Part shown: positions 8,699 to 16,670 of the stretch, piece by piece | Position numbering within the stretch: position 1 is the stretch's first letter | Layout of the letters: each line of letters begins with the position of its first letter | Assembly: GCF_025567265.1 (NCBI RefSeq) | Contig: NZ_JAOQJW010000005.1 | Coordinates: forward strand, 1 to 64,000 | Source: Dorea_A amylophila | GTDB taxonomy: Bacteria > Bacillota > Clostridia > Lachnospirales > Lachnospiraceae | Direction: 5' to 3' | DNA: 64,000 nt | The notes under the pieces: generated by a model | What the model saw: the letters and a program-made list of their open reading frames with translations, nothing else | The model's database searches: none | Told to the model about the DNA's origin: nothing | Made by a program: the position numbers and the translations under genes

Positions 8699-9154
8699 TT
8701 ATATTTCCTCCCCACCTAATCGTTTTCCACATTCCGGACAGAAACGTAGATTCCCTTCCAGCACAGTTCCACACTGTGGACAGTGTCTCTCTTTGCTTAT
8801 AAGCCGGCTTCCACACTCGGAACAGAACTTTGCATCCGCCAGGACTTCGTTCCCGCACTGCGGGCAGAATTTTGATTTTCTATATCCGCCACGCAAATCT
8901 ATATTCTGTGCCATAGAAGAGAACTGGTTTCCCATCTCTCTTCCAACGCCGAATCCCATTCCAAGACCCATTCCGGCTCCCATCACAGAACCTGCATCTG
9001 CATTCCCGTGACTGACCGCATTTTCCAATGTATCAAAGGATCTCTCTTGTTGATAATTGTAGCCTATATCTTGCTTATTATCATGCCATATGTTTCGCAG
9101 TCTTCTTTTATCTGCTTCTGTATCATATGTGCTGTTGCCTTGCCACAAAAGCAT
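8699..9154 (-). CDS. Double zinc-ribbon protein, resembling the C-terminal part of an SPFH/virion-core-like protein
   Basis: 151 residues. A glycine/methionine-rich linker (GAGMGLGMGFGVG, about 58-70) leads to two successive zinc ribbons with CPQC/CSEC and CPQC/CPEC pairs. In Firmicutes this linker plus ribbons usually ends a ~350-residue SPFH (band 7) domain protein; here that domain is absent. The ATG has a good AGGAAGGAG site, so the shortened gene may still be expressed. It is translationally coupled to the following membrane zinc-ribbon gene. A truncation event is inferred, not proven. Confidence 0.6.
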   Translation of the reverse strand: MLLWQGNSTYDTEADKRRLRNIWHDNKQDIGYNYQQERSFDTLENAVSHGNADAGSVMGAGMGLGMGFGVGREMGNQFSSMAQNIDLRGGYRKSKFCPQCGNEVLADAKFCSECGSRLISKERHCPQCGTVLEGNLRFCPECGKRLGGEEI

Positions 9155-9295
9155 ATAACTTGCTCCTTCCTGTTATCTCTTGTTGTTTCTTGATGCTTCA
9201 AGTATAATGAAATTCATAAAGGAAATAGACGTACAGCATGTGGACTTACCACCCGATAATCCTCATGTTTTGCGATATACAGGGAGGTTATTCTC

Positions 9296-9811
9296 ATGGG
9301 GAAACAATCTACAAGAGAAAATAAGACAATTTATCAGATTTGCCGGGAAGAAGCCGGTCTTACCAGATCAGAAGCCAGCGAAAAAATGACTGCTGTTTCT
9401 GATTCTAAAATTGAAAAATTTGAATATGAAATACAGGAACCCACACCTTACGATATCATCCAGATGGCTGATGCTTACAAGCGCCCGGATCTCTGCAATT
9501 ATTACTGCTCTCATAAATGCGAAATTGGTCATCGTTATGTCCCGGAAGTCGAAGTTTCCGACTTATCCAATATAATCCTGGAAACCATTGCCAGTCTGAA
9601 TGAGATTAATCCTCTTACCACACGTCTGATCCAGATTGCCCGTGACGGTAAGATCAGCGATGATGAGATCAAGGATTTTGCTTTTATCAGCAACAAACTG
9701 GATGAAATTTCTCTGGCAATAGATTCTCTGAATCTCTGGGTTGATAAAACAGCCGGAGAGCAGGGACTAAACATCGAATTGCTCAGAGAAGAAAAAAAGA
9801 AACAGAAATAA
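9296..9811 (+). CDS. XRE-like helix-turn-helix protein
   Basis: 171 residues with an N-terminal XRE/Cro-type HTH (TIYQICREEAGLTRSEASEKM ... SKIEKFE) and a C-terminal helical region rich in hydrophobic heptads, possibly a dimerisation coil. AGGGAGG lies eight bases before the ATG. It runs opposite to its neighbours and ends in a small hairpin. Similar proteins sit next to the small-protein cluster in related genomes, but the target is not known. Confidence 0.7.
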   Translation: MGKQSTRENKTIYQICREEAGLTRSEASEKMTAVSDSKIEKFEYEIQEPTPYDIIQMADAYKRPDLCNYYCSHKCEIGHRYVPEVEVSDLSNIILETIASLNEINPLTTRLIQIARDGKISDDEIKDFAFISNKLDEISLAIDSLNLWVDKTAGEQGLNIELLREEKKKQK

Positions 9812-9824
9812 ATATGAAAAAACA

Positions 9825-9855
9825 AGGCAGCGAACCTATTTATGGTCCACTGCCT
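9825..9855. terminator. Hairpin between convergent genes
   Basis: Six-base stem AGGCAG/CTGCCT followed by CTTTCC on the plus strand and A/T-rich sequence on the other, between the convergent HTH gene and the minus-strand 138-residue gene. Confidence 0.5.
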
Positions 9856-9862
9856 CTTTCCT

Positions 9863-10279
9863 TTACATATGCTGTAACTGGTTTATGATGTATTCCGTTC
9901 TGCGGATAGCTTCTTCCACCTGATGTCTGGCATTATTGATTCGATCCTGCACCATCCAATCCACAACAAATCCATCAAAAAAATAATCTGCAAAGGATAA
10001 GAAGTCTCCAGTATTGATGTTTAAATTACAAGCCATGTTCACATCATTTAATTCCCTACTGAAATTACGAAGATCATATTTCGCCTGTTCCATATTTTGT
10101 CTGGCCTGATCCATCTTGGAGTGTTTCAACATCGTAGAAAAGAATCCACCGCCAAACATATCCACCAAGCCCCAATTTTTTGCACTGTTCAGGTTTTCTT
10201 CTGCTGTCCGAAGACTACTTAACGCACGTTGTCCTGCTTCAATCGCTTCTCGTTTCTCTTTTTCTATATCATATCCCAT
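9863..10279 (-). CDS. Conserved hypothetical helical protein
   Basis: 138 residues, mostly charged helix (GQRALSSLRTAEENLNSAKNWG and a second amphipathic stretch near the end, VEEAIRRTEYIINQL) with a short hydrophobic patch around VDMFGGGFFSTMLKHSKM. The start is the ATG at 10279 behind GGAGGG; an upstream start would add 16 residues without a site. It is first cousin in layout to the two small genes upstream, with which it probably forms an operon. Confidence 0.65.
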   Translation of the reverse strand: MGYDIEKEKREAIEAGQRALSSLRTAEENLNSAKNWGLVDMFGGGFFSTMLKHSKMDQARQNMEQAKYDLRNFSRELNDVNMACNLNINTGDFLSFADYFFDGFVVDWMVQDRINNARHQVEEAIRRTEYIINQLQHM

Positions 10280-10301
10280 AATTTCTTCCCTCCTCGTATT
10301 T

Positions 10302-10517
10302 TTATGAGTTAGATGATATAAGTGCAATGATTCCGCCGATGATCAACAATGGAAATGCAATATAAATCAGTCCGCCAACAACCATTCCTATCAAAATCAC
10401 CGGGAAAAATACAACTGTACAGAGCAGCTTTAAGATTCCCCAGGATGCTTTTACACCAAATATAAAAAATTTTCCAATAAACCAGATCATGCATATAGCA
10501 AATAGTAACGATAACAT
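10302..10517 (-). CDS. Small membrane protein (71 residues)
   Basis: Almost entirely hydrophobic, with two or three membrane segments (FAICMIWFIGKFFIFGV, LLCTVVFFPVILIGMVVGG, FPLLIIGGIIALI). AGGAG precedes the ATG. Lies between a 42-residue gene and the 138-residue helical gene, all co-directional. Function unknown. Confidence 0.6.
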   Translation of the reverse strand: MLSLLFAICMIWFIGKFFIFGVKASWGILKLLCTVVFFPVILIGMVVGGLIYIAFPLLIIGGIIALISSNS

Positions 10518-10555
10518 ATTCTACTCCTTCTGACTCCTGTTATGATTTGAATCAT

Positions 10556-10684
10556 TCATTTTTTTGATTGTTTACTTGATATAAACTCAGATGTATTTCT
10601 CACACCAATTTTACTACTGAATTCTGGATTCTTCTCTATTTTTTCAATCATCCGAATTAACCTTATTTTCTGTGCTGTATCCAT
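10556..10684 (-). CDS. Small basic protein (42 residues)
   Basis: A short frame starting MDTAQKIRLIRMIEKIEKN and ending SKQSKK, with GAGGTG seven bases before the ATG. The regular basic helix and good ribosome site argue for a real gene. It is the first gene of the small-protein cluster reading to 9863. No function can be assigned. Confidence 0.5.
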   Translation of the reverse strand: MDTAQKIRLIRMIEKIEKNPEFSSKIGVRNTSEFISSKQSKK

Positions 10685-10876
10685 CTGCTCACCTCATTCT
10701 AATAGTTCTGCCTTTTGATATTGTCAGTATAACCGGACAACTTTTCAAAATATATACCTAATACAAAGAATTGAACATATGTAATTCTCAATTTTCGAGG
10801 AATCTTAAGAAAGACCCAGAGGAAATTCCCTGAGCCTATTGGTTATATAGCAGTATTTTTTTCAAACAGAATCAAC

Positions 10877-11857
10877 TTAACATACAAATGCACTTTCCTC
10901 TTTTGCTTTCCGCAAATCTTTTAACACTGTTCCTATATCTCCCAAAATAGCAATCCCCTTATCTTCAATGAATTCCGGCAAAAACTGATATTCTGAATTT
11001 ACGGAGATATAATATGCATCTTTCAAGCTGTTTGTCAGTTCCCAAAACGGCTCCTGTATAAACATCGGTGTCATGCGCCCTACTCCAAGTTCTATAAAGA
11101 GAATTTTTCTATCTTTATTCTTTTGAATGTATTTTGAGATTTTTTCATATTCTTCTTCGTATTTTTTCCCTTGCAGAAAATTCCCATATCCTCTTACCCA
11201 CGGAAACATTTCCGCACCACAATGAGGGCAGCGAGGAATCAGTTCATCCGGCACCATTGTCCCCTCTCCCATGGCCGCAATCATATCTGCCACAGGTTGT
11301 ACGGCATCCCATGTTTCATCCTGACAACACTGGGAACACTGGAAGAAACGATGATCTCCCTGAATCTCACTGACCTTTTCTTCCGGATAAATCTTTACAA
11401 ACTGTGTATCTTGATTAGTCGTTAAGATATGTAAATCCTTTCCCTGCAAGATTCTATCCAAATCCAGATATGGCTCTCTGATAGGAGCATTTTGTGTAGT
11501 ATTTAAAAAGGTTGCCACATATCCCCAATGTTCATTTCTTGTAGAAAACCGATGCATCATTCCGCTAAAAGCACCTTTGAATCCATACTTATCTGCAAAT
11601 TTTCCAAAATGCTCACGAAAAGAAGGGGTATCACTATAATAAAAATCACCACCTCCAGCCGCTGATAAACCGGATGCTCCGCCTACTACGATACACTCTG
11701 CCTCCTGCACTCTGCGAACAAATTCCTGAATCTGTTCCTCATAAGGAAGTGGTTTTTGTTTGCTCAACACTACAGCAGTACCGCCGGATGCATAGGTACT
11801 ATAGTGTCTGGAATAGTTCATTTGTGTTTTCATTACCAAATTTTCATAACAGCTCAT
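10877..11857 (-). CDS. Sirtuin-like protein (class M-like), third gene of the operon
   Basis: 326 residues. The Rossmann NAD site reads VVGGASGLS (about 57-65), the second NAD motif TTNQD (146-150), and a Cys4 zinc module uses C174/C177 and C210/C213. Where classical sirtuins have the catalytic histidine (ELHG), this protein has IQGD, i.e. glutamine. In class M sirtuins (SirTM) that histidine is likewise replaced by Gln, and they ADP-ribosylate rather than deacetylate. By analogy this may be an NAD-dependent ADP-ribosyltransferase; the activity is inference. It has its own AGGAG site, 47 bases after the second sirtuin gene. The N-terminal ~45 residues are unlike the two siblings. Confidence 0.8.
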   Translation of the reverse strand: MSCYENLVMKTQMNYSRHYSTYASGGTAVVLSKQKPLPYEEQIQEFVRRVQEAECIVVGGASGLSAAGGGDFYYSDTPSFREHFGKFADKYGFKGAFSGMMHRFSTRNEHWGYVATFLNTTQNAPIREPYLDLDRILQGKDLHILTTNQDTQFVKIYPEEKVSEIQGDHRFFQCSQCCQDETWDAVQPVADMIAAMGEGTMVPDELIPRCPHCGAEMFPWVRGYGNFLQGKKYEEEYEKISKYIQKNKDRKILFIELGVGRMTPMFIQEPFWELTNSLKDAYYISVNSEYQFLPEFIEDKGIAILGDIGTVLKDLRKAKEESAFVC

Positions 11858-11904
11858 TTTTTCATTCTCCTATCTCACAACTGTAATATCTTTAACCATC
11901 TTAC

Positions 11905-12753
11905 TTAGTCTATCCTTCCCTTTCTGATTTCCTTTAACGCTACCGTAAGATCACCATCCACACCGATGGATTTTTCTTTGATTTCCTCTGGAATGTAAAT
12001 TTCGCCCTTGTTAAATGTGATATATCTTGCCTGTGGTTCTACTGCTGCAAGCTGCATCAAAGGAGCTTTAATCATCTGATTTCTCCAACCAATGCCAAAT
12101 TCCAGAATTACCAGCTTCTTTCCATGTAAATTCTGAATAAATTCTTGATAGCGGGCAGCCTTTTCCTTCCAATTTTTCGTTTCTGTAAACGAGGACATCT
12201 CACCCCAATTTACTTCCATATCTCCACCGCATTTTGGACATTTCGGCAGTAACTCTTTGGGTACTCTTCCGTTTACTTCCTCTTCTGTCATGGCGAGAAC
12301 TGCTTTTTGATTAGGATAGACCTCGTCATGACATCTATTCTTGCACCGCATCTGGGTTAATTTCCCTTCCATTTCAAAAACACGGTTTGCCTCAAAACCT
12401 GCCGGCACAAAATGATCCTCCGCATTGGAAGTTACTACGAAATATTCTTTATCCTTTACTAGTGCATAGATGTTTTTCATAATCTCACTCGGCTCATCCT
12501 GCATAGCTTTTGCTTTAACAAGTCTGCTTACAAACGCCCACTTTTCTTCTACCTTCATTGGCACTGAAAATCCGTGTAAAACACAACGCAGTCCGTATTT
12601 TTCTCTGAAATCTCCCATATTTTCCTGAAACCATGCGTCATCTGCAAAAATATTATATCCCTCTGCGATAGACAAACCATTACTGGCTCCAATCAAAATA
12701 CCATCTGCGTCTTTGATGATTTGACTTATCTCTTGATATACATTCATCTTCAT
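11905..12753 (-). CDS. Sirtuin-like protein (class M-like), second gene of the operon
   Basis: 282 residues. NAD site ILIGASNGLS, second motif TSNAED, zinc pairs CKNRC and CPKC. The catalytic-histidine position reads EMEG, so glutamate replaces histidine here, differing even from the glutamine of the other two. It starts at the ATG overlapping the stop of the preceding sirtuin gene by one base (TGATG), with AAGGAA just before. It is the most divergent of the three and might act as a non-catalytic NAD-binding partner; that is speculation. Confidence 0.78.
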   Translation of the reverse strand: MKMNVYQEISQIIKDADGILIGASNGLSIAEGYNIFADDAWFQENMGDFREKYGLRCVLHGFSVPMKVEEKWAFVSRLVKAKAMQDEPSEIMKNIYALVKDKEYFVVTSNAEDHFVPAGFEANRVFEMEGKLTQMRCKNRCHDEVYPNQKAVLAMTEEEVNGRVPKELLPKCPKCGGDMEVNWGEMSSFTETKNWKEKAARYQEFIQNLHGKKLVILEFGIGWRNQMIKAPLMQLAAVEPQARYITFNKGEIYIPEEIKEKSIGVDGDLTVALKEIRKGRID

Positions 12754-13622
12754 CACATTTCCTTTCCCGCTATGTTTTCTTTTAAATCCCGCAGGGTTTC
12801 TGCCAAATCTCCTGCTATATAAATGCCTTTGTCTTTTATATGCTCTGGAACTGAGGATTTCTTCTGATTCAGACAGGCATAAAATACCTTTTCATTTTTG
12901 TATGTCATTTCCCAAAAAGGAAGTTTAATAATACTGGGTGTCATCTCACCAACCCCCAGCTCCAGCAGTACAACATTCTTATCTGTTCCATTCATGAGAT
13001 ATTTTTTTAGGAAATTCTCATATCGCCTTACACCTTCCCTCCAGTCTTTCCCCTCCAAAAATGTATCATCCCTTACCCAGGGAACCATGATTCTCCCGCA
13101 CTCATTACATCTTGGCAGAAGCTCGGAAGTAACACGCAGCCCCCGGATATTTTCGTTCATCCTGCGAATCATTTCTACATTGGAATAAATTTGGTCATGG
13201 CAAGGCTGACTGCATTGAAGATAGCCGATGTTACCTTGATAATCGCAAATCCTTTCTTTCTGAAAAATCCGTTCAAACTGCATATCTATATTGGCTGTTA
13301 AAACAAAGACTTCTTTTTCCGCCACAATATCACGCAGGTCATAGTATGGCTGTCCTGTAGGTGCATCCCACATACTTTGTATGTAACGTGCATAATATGC
13401 CCACTGTTGTTCCGGCGATGAATAACAGTAGTAAAAACCGTCAAAAGGAGATTTCAATCCATACCACTCCTTGAAATCTTGTAAACATTCCTCCATATAG
13501 GGTAGCCAATGATAATGGTTATATCCCGCCGCACTGGAAAGACCAGAACCACCGCCTATCAAAACGGCATCTGCCTGACGGATTTTTTCTGCCAGAAAAC
13601 TGACTTGTTCCTCCTTTTGCAT
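12753..13622 (-). CDS. Sirtuin-like protein (class M-like), first gene of the operon
   Basis: About 289 residues from the ATG at 13622 (AAGGAG 12 bases upstream); a GTG at 13658 in frame would add 12 residues. NAD site VLIGGGSGLS, second motif TANIDMQF, zinc pairs CSQPC and CNEC. The histidine position reads DYQG, glutamine as in SirTM. Unlike described SirTM operons, no macrodomain, GcvH-like or lipoate-ligase gene adjoins; instead there are three paralogues in a row and a divergent Rrf2 regulator. Confidence 0.8.
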   Translation of the reverse strand: MQKEEQVSFLAEKIRQADAVLIGGGSGLSSAAGYNHYHWLPYMEECLQDFKEWYGLKSPFDGFYYCYSSPEQQWAYYARYIQSMWDAPTGQPYYDLRDIVAEKEVFVLTANIDMQFERIFQKERICDYQGNIGYLQCSQPCHDQIYSNVEMIRRMNENIRGLRVTSELLPRCNECGRIMVPWVRDDTFLEGKDWREGVRRYENFLKKYLMNGTDKNVVLLELGVGEMTPSIIKLPFWEMTYKNEKVFYACLNQKKSSVPEHIKDKGIYIAGDLAETLRDLKENIAGKEM

Positions 13623-13672
13623 ACACCACTTTATCTCCTTTTTTATATCAGATTCCACACCTTTTATTTTGC

Positions 13673-13755
13673 TTGACTTTTATTTTTTTCCTTGTTAAAA
13701 TTAAATTTACATCAAGCATTAAAGTCATGTTATCATGTAAGTTTAAAAATTGCAA
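13673..13755. promoter_or_regulatory. Divergent promoters and inverted repeats between sirtuin operon and rrf2-type gene
   Basis: Plus strand: TTGACT (13673-13678), 17 bp, TAAAAT (13696-13701), driving the regulator. Minus strand: TTGCAA (13750-13755), 17 bp, TAACAT (13727-13732), driving the sirtuins. A 10-bp inverted repeat with one mismatch (13703-13712 and 13735-13744) brackets the region, and CATGTTATCATG overlaps the sirtuin -10. Both would suit binding by the Rrf2 protein. Confidence 0.65.
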
Positions 13756-13776
13756 GAAGAAAATTCGAGGTGACAA

Positions 13777-14214
13777 ATGAAATATTCCACAAAGCTTAGT
13801 GACACCATTCATATTCTTATATTTATTGCTCTTGGAGATGACGAACAACTCTCCAGCACAAAAATTGCAGAAAGTATCAAGACAAACCCGGCTTATGTCA
13901 GACAACTTATGGCAACCCTGAAAAATACAGGCATTGTTGTCAACACACAAGGTCATGCGAATGCCGCTCTTGCAAAATCGGCAGATAAAATCAATATGTA
14001 TGACATCTACCGAGCTGTAGAGGGCGATAAGCCGCTGCTTCACCTGGACACAGATACCAATCCGGATTGTGGAATCGGTATCAACATTCAATTCGCTATT
14101 GGGGACTTCTATCATGAAATTCAAAATATGGTAGATGAAAAAATGAAATCCATTACATTGCAGGATATTATTGATCGGTATTATTTTAAAATCAGGAAAG
14201 TTAAAAACCTTTAA
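13777..14214 (+). CDS. Rrf2-family transcriptional regulator
   Basis: 145 residues with the Rrf2 winged helix (KLSDTIHILIFIALG, SSTKIAESIKTNPAYVRQLMATLKNTGIV). Only one cysteine (NPDCGIG) lies in the loop that carries three cysteines in Fe-S-binding members, so an Fe-S cluster of the IscR kind is unlikely; some single-Cys Rrf2 proteins sense redox. Start supported by GAGGTG. It is divergent from the three-sirtuin operon and probably controls it. Its last codons abut a conjugation-gene fragment on the other strand, so the C-terminus may have been altered by that insertion. Confidence 0.82.
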   Translation: MKYSTKLSDTIHILIFIALGDDEQLSSTKIAESIKTNPAYVRQLMATLKNTGIVVNTQGHANAALAKSADKINMYDIYRAVEGDKPLLHLDTDTNPDCGIGINIQFAIGDFYHEIQNMVDEKMKSITLQDIIDRYYFKIRKVKNL

Positions 14215-14386
14215 AATTGAATGTGTCATCGGTATCACTGATGATGACAAACATGGCTGTTCTCTGATCGCCGATCATATCCAGTTCCATTTCGTCATAC
14301 GACATGCTTTCTCGAAGCTCCTGAATATCAAATGGTGAAAGTCTGGCACCACAGGAAAGCAAAATCGATTTTGCAGTTTTGCCAGT
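14212..14386 (-). pseudogene. VirD4/TraG-type coupling protein fragment
   Basis: Minus-strand translation gives about 58 residues with the conjugative coupling-protein block SILLSCGARLSPFDIQELR and the Walker B-like FVIISDTDDTFNF. Family members (about 600 residues) pump DNA in type IV secretion. No start codon or remaining domains are present, so this is a leftover of a conjugative element lying between the Rrf2 gene and the radical-SAM operon. Confidence 0.7.
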
Positions 14387-14438
14387 AACAAAATGTCAAT
14401 AGTTTTTTAATCACTTTTTCAAAAAAGGCAAAAAAATA

Positions 14439-14465
14439 GAACGTATAGTTAATTTCCATACGCTC
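14439..14465. terminator. Hairpin after the radical-SAM mobile pair
   Basis: Ten-base stem with G-U pairs (GAACGTATAG/CCATACGCTC). On the minus strand it is followed by a T-rich run, so it would end the radical-SAM operon. Confidence 0.6.
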
Positions 14466-14510
14466 TATCTCACATTTCATATTAAATTTTTGAATTCTAC
14501 AAACTTGAAA

Positions 14511-15419
14511 TTAGCGATTTCTTTTTCCGGTATTCTCTGTCCCACGGATTTCCTCATGATAGAAATAATCTACGATCACCGGATGCCCCTGCGGGACTCT
14601 GCCATAAGGCATTTCATTATCCACAAAGGCACAATCATACTTCTTAGCCATTTTCTCAGCTTTTACTTCAAGTGCTTCAAAGTAGCTGCGGTTATGCTTG
14701 TTATAGATCTCGTCGTAAAGTGGTACAAGATCAGGATATTTTCCGGCGATATAATCCATAATTGTCTTTTTGAAACCGCCTCGAAGATTGAGATTTTCGA
14801 GCCAGAACAGATCGCACTGATCCTTTACCCGCTCAAAGATTGCTTCAAAATCCGTGATACCGGGGAATACCGGGGATACGAAACAGACTGTACGGATACC
14901 TGCCTCATATACCTGCTTCATAGCAGCGATACGGTGCTCAATGCTCGAAGCAGAATCCATATCGTTCTTGAAATTTTCATCTAGTGTGTTGATTGACCAT
15001 GAAACGGTTACACGTCCAAGCTTCTTCAGCAGATCAATATCTCGTACCACAAGATCCGACTTTGTGCAGATCAGAATATCTGCGTCACTGCCGATCAGCT
15101 GCTCCAGAAGTTTTCTGGTATTCCCGAATTGCTCCTCCTGTGGATTGTAGCCATCTGTCACAGAACCGATGACTACCCGCTGTCCGGCATATTTCTTCGG
15201 ATTTTTAATTTCCGGCCAATGCTTCACATCAAGGAAAGTGCCCCATTCCTCCTTGTGCCCGGTAAAGCGCTTCATAAAAGAAGCATAGCAATACTTGCAG
15301 GCATGTGTACAGCCCACATAGGGATTGACCGAGTAACCGCCTACCGGCAGACTAGACTTAGTCATGATGTTCTTTGTTTCCACCTCACGAATGAGGATTC
15401 CATTTATTACTTCTTCCAT
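14511..15419 (-). CDS. Radical SAM mobile pair protein B
   Basis: 302 residues. The radical SAM motif CTHACKYC sits at about residue 36-43, after NPYVG. The layout matches the spore-photoproduct-lyase-like/SPASM-free proteins named 'radical SAM mobile pair protein B' in Firmicutes. The substrate is unknown. Its ATG overlaps the end of the partner gene by 13 bases, so the pair is translationally coupled. Homologous pairs are found scattered among gut bacteria, suggesting transfer; the conjugation-gene fragment immediately downstream fits that. Confidence 0.85.
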   Translation of the reverse strand: MEEVINGILIREVETKNIMTKSSLPVGGYSVNPYVGCTHACKYCYASFMKRFTGHKEEWGTFLDVKHWPEIKNPKKYAGQRVVIGSVTDGYNPQEEQFGNTRKLLEQLIGSDADILICTKSDLVVRDIDLLKKLGRVTVSWSINTLDENFKNDMDSASSIEHRIAAMKQVYEAGIRTVCFVSPVFPGITDFEAIFERVKDQCDLFWLENLNLRGGFKKTIMDYIAGKYPDLVPLYDEIYNKHNRSYFEALEVKAEKMAKKYDCAFVDNEMPYGRVPQGHPVIVDYFYHEEIRGTENTGKRNR

Positions 15420-16108
15420 GATTTCTGTACCTCTAACACTTTATTAAATTCTTCCGGCATTTCCTGAATCATATTTTCATCCCCTATGATAGGGACAAGG
15501 TCTTCCTTCATAAACACCGGAATGCCGAGCTTATGTGCCTGATCCGTCAGAGACCATGCCCATTCCGGCTCCGTATGAATCTTCCTGCTCTGAGCTCCGG
15601 TCATGGTGCCGACAACGATCCAATTGATTCCGGAAAGGTCAACTGTGCCGGGATCATCGAATAACGGCTCAAAGGTAACATGGTAATGTTTTGCTCTGAC
15701 GTTTTTCCGAAGGGCGTCGATACGCCACAGTTCTGCTTTTCTCGTCACCGTAACGCCAAACCATGCGTTTTCCAGATCGATATCAAAATCCAGCAAATCA
15801 GGTCGCTTGGTAAGGAACAGGAACTGATGCTGTGGATTTTCACGGATCTTTGCAAATACCTCGTCTCTCCATTCCGACTTCCATCCGGAGAGATCGCTCA
15901 TCCCGGTAAGAAGAAAGTTCTGCGGACGTTTCTTTTCCATCATCTTGAGCTTACCCGGAAAGAATTCAGGGTCAGCGAAGTCATCAATCATATGCCAGCG
16001 TTTCACGTTGTTGCGGGCATAGCAATATGTACACCCCTCTGTGCAGCCAATGACGATATTCATGTTCTGAATCTGATCTTTGATATAAATACTCATGACT
16101 TCTGCCAC
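15407..16108 (-). CDS. Radical SAM mobile pair protein A
   Basis: 233 residues with radical SAM motif CTEGCTYCYAR at about 22-32, and DUF5131-like features further on (FLFLTKRPDLL, NAWFGVTV, IVVGTMTGAQSRK). It overlaps the upstream MarR gene by 16 bases and the partner radical SAM gene by 13, making a tight three-gene operon. Function unknown; two radical SAM enzymes of different type encoded together suggest sequential or complex-forming chemistry on one substrate (inference). Confidence 0.85.
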   Translation of the reverse strand: MAEVMSIYIKDQIQNMNIVIGCTEGCTYCYARNNVKRWHMIDDFADPEFFPGKLKMMEKKRPQNFLLTGMSDLSGWKSEWRDEVFAKIRENPQHQFLFLTKRPDLLDFDIDLENAWFGVTVTRKAELWRIDALRKNVRAKHYHVTFEPLFDDPGTVDLSGINWIVVGTMTGAQSRKIHTEPEWAWSLTDQAHKLGIPVFMKEDLVPIIGDENMIQEMPEEFNKVLEVQKSWKK

Positions 16109-16530
16109 TCCTCAAGATTCTTTCTGATGCGGTCGAGGCATTCCTCAAACCGGGTAATTTCTTCCTCTGAAAAACCTTTGTAGTAAATACTGCCCATCTC
16201 ATCAGATACAGAATCGTACTCGCCCTTTAAGGCATGTGCTTTCTCAGTCAGAAACAGGAGTGTTTTCCTTTTGTCCGTTTCAGACTGAACACGGCTTATC
16301 AGCCCTTGATTTTCCATTCTTTCCAGCATCGTAGTAAGAGATGTTATCGCTAATCCGCATTTAGTCGAGAGTGACCTGATTGAGATACCATCCTCCTGCC
16401 ACAGCACATAAAGAATACGTCCCTGGGCTCCATTAAACGCATCAATATTCTTTTCACTGAGAATCTTCTCGAAAATCCGGTCTCCAAGCTGTTTTATTTT
16501 GGTGACAAGAAATCCTCCATTCATTTCCAT
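16093..16530 (-). CDS. MarR-family regulator of the radical SAM mobile pair
   Basis: 145 residues with the MarR winged helix (QGRILYVLWQ, SIRSLSTKCGLAITSLTTMLERMENQGLI, DKRKTLLFLTEKA). It is the first gene of the operon with the two radical SAM proteins, the arrangement that gives the family its name. The ATG at 16530 uses an AGGAG site that lies inside the right-hand... i.e. start-proximal arm of a perfect 17-bp inverted repeat, so binding by the regulator or RNA folding would both block expression. Confidence 0.87.
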   Translation of the reverse strand: MEMNGGFLVTKIKQLGDRIFEKILSEKNIDAFNGAQGRILYVLWQEDGISIRSLSTKCGLAITSLTTMLERMENQGLISRVQSETDKRKTLLFLTEKAHALKGEYDSVSDEMGSIYYKGFSEEEITRFEECLDRIRKNLEEWQKS

Positions 16531-16533
16531 ACA

Positions 16534-16588
16534 AAAGCTCCTATATAGTAGTTTATTAAAACATACTATATAGGAGCTTTATTGTCAA
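16534..16588 (-). promoter_or_regulatory. Promoter with perfect 17-bp inverted repeat covering -10 and ribosome site
   Basis: Minus-strand TTGACA (16583-16588), 17 bp, TATGTT (16560-16565). Perfect 17-base arms at 16534-16550 and 16564-16580 with a 13-base centre. One arm overlaps the spacer, the other contains AGGAG, the ribosome site of the MarR gene. Probable MarR operator; the RNA copy would also form a stem hiding the ribosome site. Confidence 0.8.
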
Positions 16589-16670
16589 GAGTTTATATGT
16601 CTTAATAGGTAAATTCCGTTTTTTCAATTCCCAAACTGGAATTGTTCGAGCTTTTCAAATACTAACGTCC

